In this document: in pieces, positions 63,651 to 64,000 of the stretch | Numbering within the stretch: the first letter of the stretch is position 1 | How the letters are laid out: each line of letters begins with the position of its first letter | Assembly: GCF_017086365.1 (NCBI RefSeq) | Contig: NZ_CP070969.1 | Coordinates: 310,001-374,000, forward strand | DNA length: 64,000 bases | Direction of reading: 5' to 3' | Source: Paenibacillus tianjinensis | GTDB lineage: Bacteria > Bacillota > Bacilli > Paenibacillales > Paenibacillaceae | Position numbers and translations under genes: made by a program | Notes under the pieces: generated by a model | The model's database searches: none | Seen by the model: the letters and a program-made list of their open reading frames with translations, nothing else | What the model was told of the DNA's origin: nothing

Positions 63651-63993
63651 AATAGCTGCACTTCATACAGTTAAATGCACCGGCAATTGTTACATCGCAG
63701 GTGAAGCTGTATTTAGTGCAGCTATTTTATGTTTTTCAGCTTAATTTGCCTATTGAGGGAATTTTAATTGCACCAAATACAGCTACAAACCCAATTGGGT
63801 GTTTTTAACTCAAAGCAGCTGTACAGAGTGCAATTAGAGTAATACATAAGCGATATTTGGGCAGATTTGTTCACACTGGAGGCTGTATATGGAGCGAAAA
63901 GTGGTTATCCGCGGAATCTATTGCAAAATATGCAGCAGATTTCCGGCGGTTGGCCTAATATAGGGCTCCGATTGTACTTCATACAGTGGAATT
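63651..63993. repeat. Cluster of about 20-bp near-palindromic intergenic repeats (copy set B)
   Basis: The stretch 63603-64000 has no gene. It holds at least five copies of a unit of the form AGCTGTAYNNAGTGCARYTA or its complement: about 63653-63675, 63705-63724, 63765-63784, 63816-63835 and 63971-63993. They run in both orientations and are spaced 30-60 bases apart except the last. The family is the same as at 6035-6225. Confidence 0.65.
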
Positions 63994-64000
63994 CGCTGAT

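Overview
The window looks like chromosomal DNA of a Paenibacillus-type Firmicute. The evidence is a moderately GC-rich sequence with strong AGGAGG ribosome sites and frequent GTG/TTG starts, a very large S-layer-homology (SLH) protein, a YesM/YesN-type two-component system next to an LplB/YtcP-type sugar transporter, a spore-type transglutaminase, an alanine dehydrogenase with a PucR-type regulator, and CtsR boxes in front of heat-shock genes. No rRNA, tRNA, CRISPR array or intact insertion sequence was seen.

Layout. 1-1.7 kb: two sugar ABC permeases (the first cut by the window edge) behind two LacI-type palindromic operators. 2.1-4.5 kb: udk, a threonine-aldolase-like PLP enzyme and a small VOC protein. 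4.6-11 kb: a surface-polysaccharide cluster on the minus strand (three family-2 glycosyltransferases, a pyruvyl transferase, a flippase), divergent from an SLH protein of 2096 residues at 11.3-17.6 kb. 17.7-24 kb: an aldose epimerase-like protein, an M20 amidohydrolase, ald with its likely regulator adeR, and an N-terminally short Tgl. 24-41.4 kb: a carbohydrate-utilisation locus with a response regulator, sensor kinase, lone binding protein, ABC transporter (two permeases and a lipoprotein), a secreted multidomain clan GH-A hydrolase, a GH3 enzyme, a GH105 enzyme and an unrecognised 575-residue protein. Two promoters in this locus share a 54-bp ungapped similarity with a 21-bp-spaced direct repeat, so the adjacent AraC-type regulator probably controls both. 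41.4-47.9 kb: hflX with a long leader, then an SNF2 helicase and a SWIM protein. 48.3-52.7 kb: a lipoprotein, an adaA-adaB-alkA alkylation-repair operon, and an ECF sigma factor with its anti-sigma partner. 52.8-57.4 kb: a scarred region with an S41-like protein lacking a normal start, pieces of VOC and tyrosine-recombinase genes, an SDR enzyme and a TetR regulator. 57.4-64 kb: VanZ and GNAT proteins, then hsp20, a cbpA-like dnaJ and clpB, with two CtsR boxes in front of hsp20.

The most striking observation is the hflX leader. A sigma-A-like promoter lies just after the SNF2 stop codon. It is followed by a 14-codon reading frame with a strong ribosome site (MNVIDFIRIRTLRG, containing an R-I-R motif), a hairpin that uses the last codons of that frame, an element able to pair with the 5' arm of a terminator, and finally an intrinsic terminator 87 bases before hflX. 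This matches the known architecture of the antibiotic-inducible Listeria hflXr gene, so this hflX is probably a ribosome-splitting resistance factor controlled by leader-peptide attenuation. Other points of interest are the two-promoter regulon of the carbohydrate locus with its unknown 575-residue member, a family of about 20-bp near-palindromic repeats that recurs in two gaps 57 kb apart, and a long composite hairpin at 36.6 kb.
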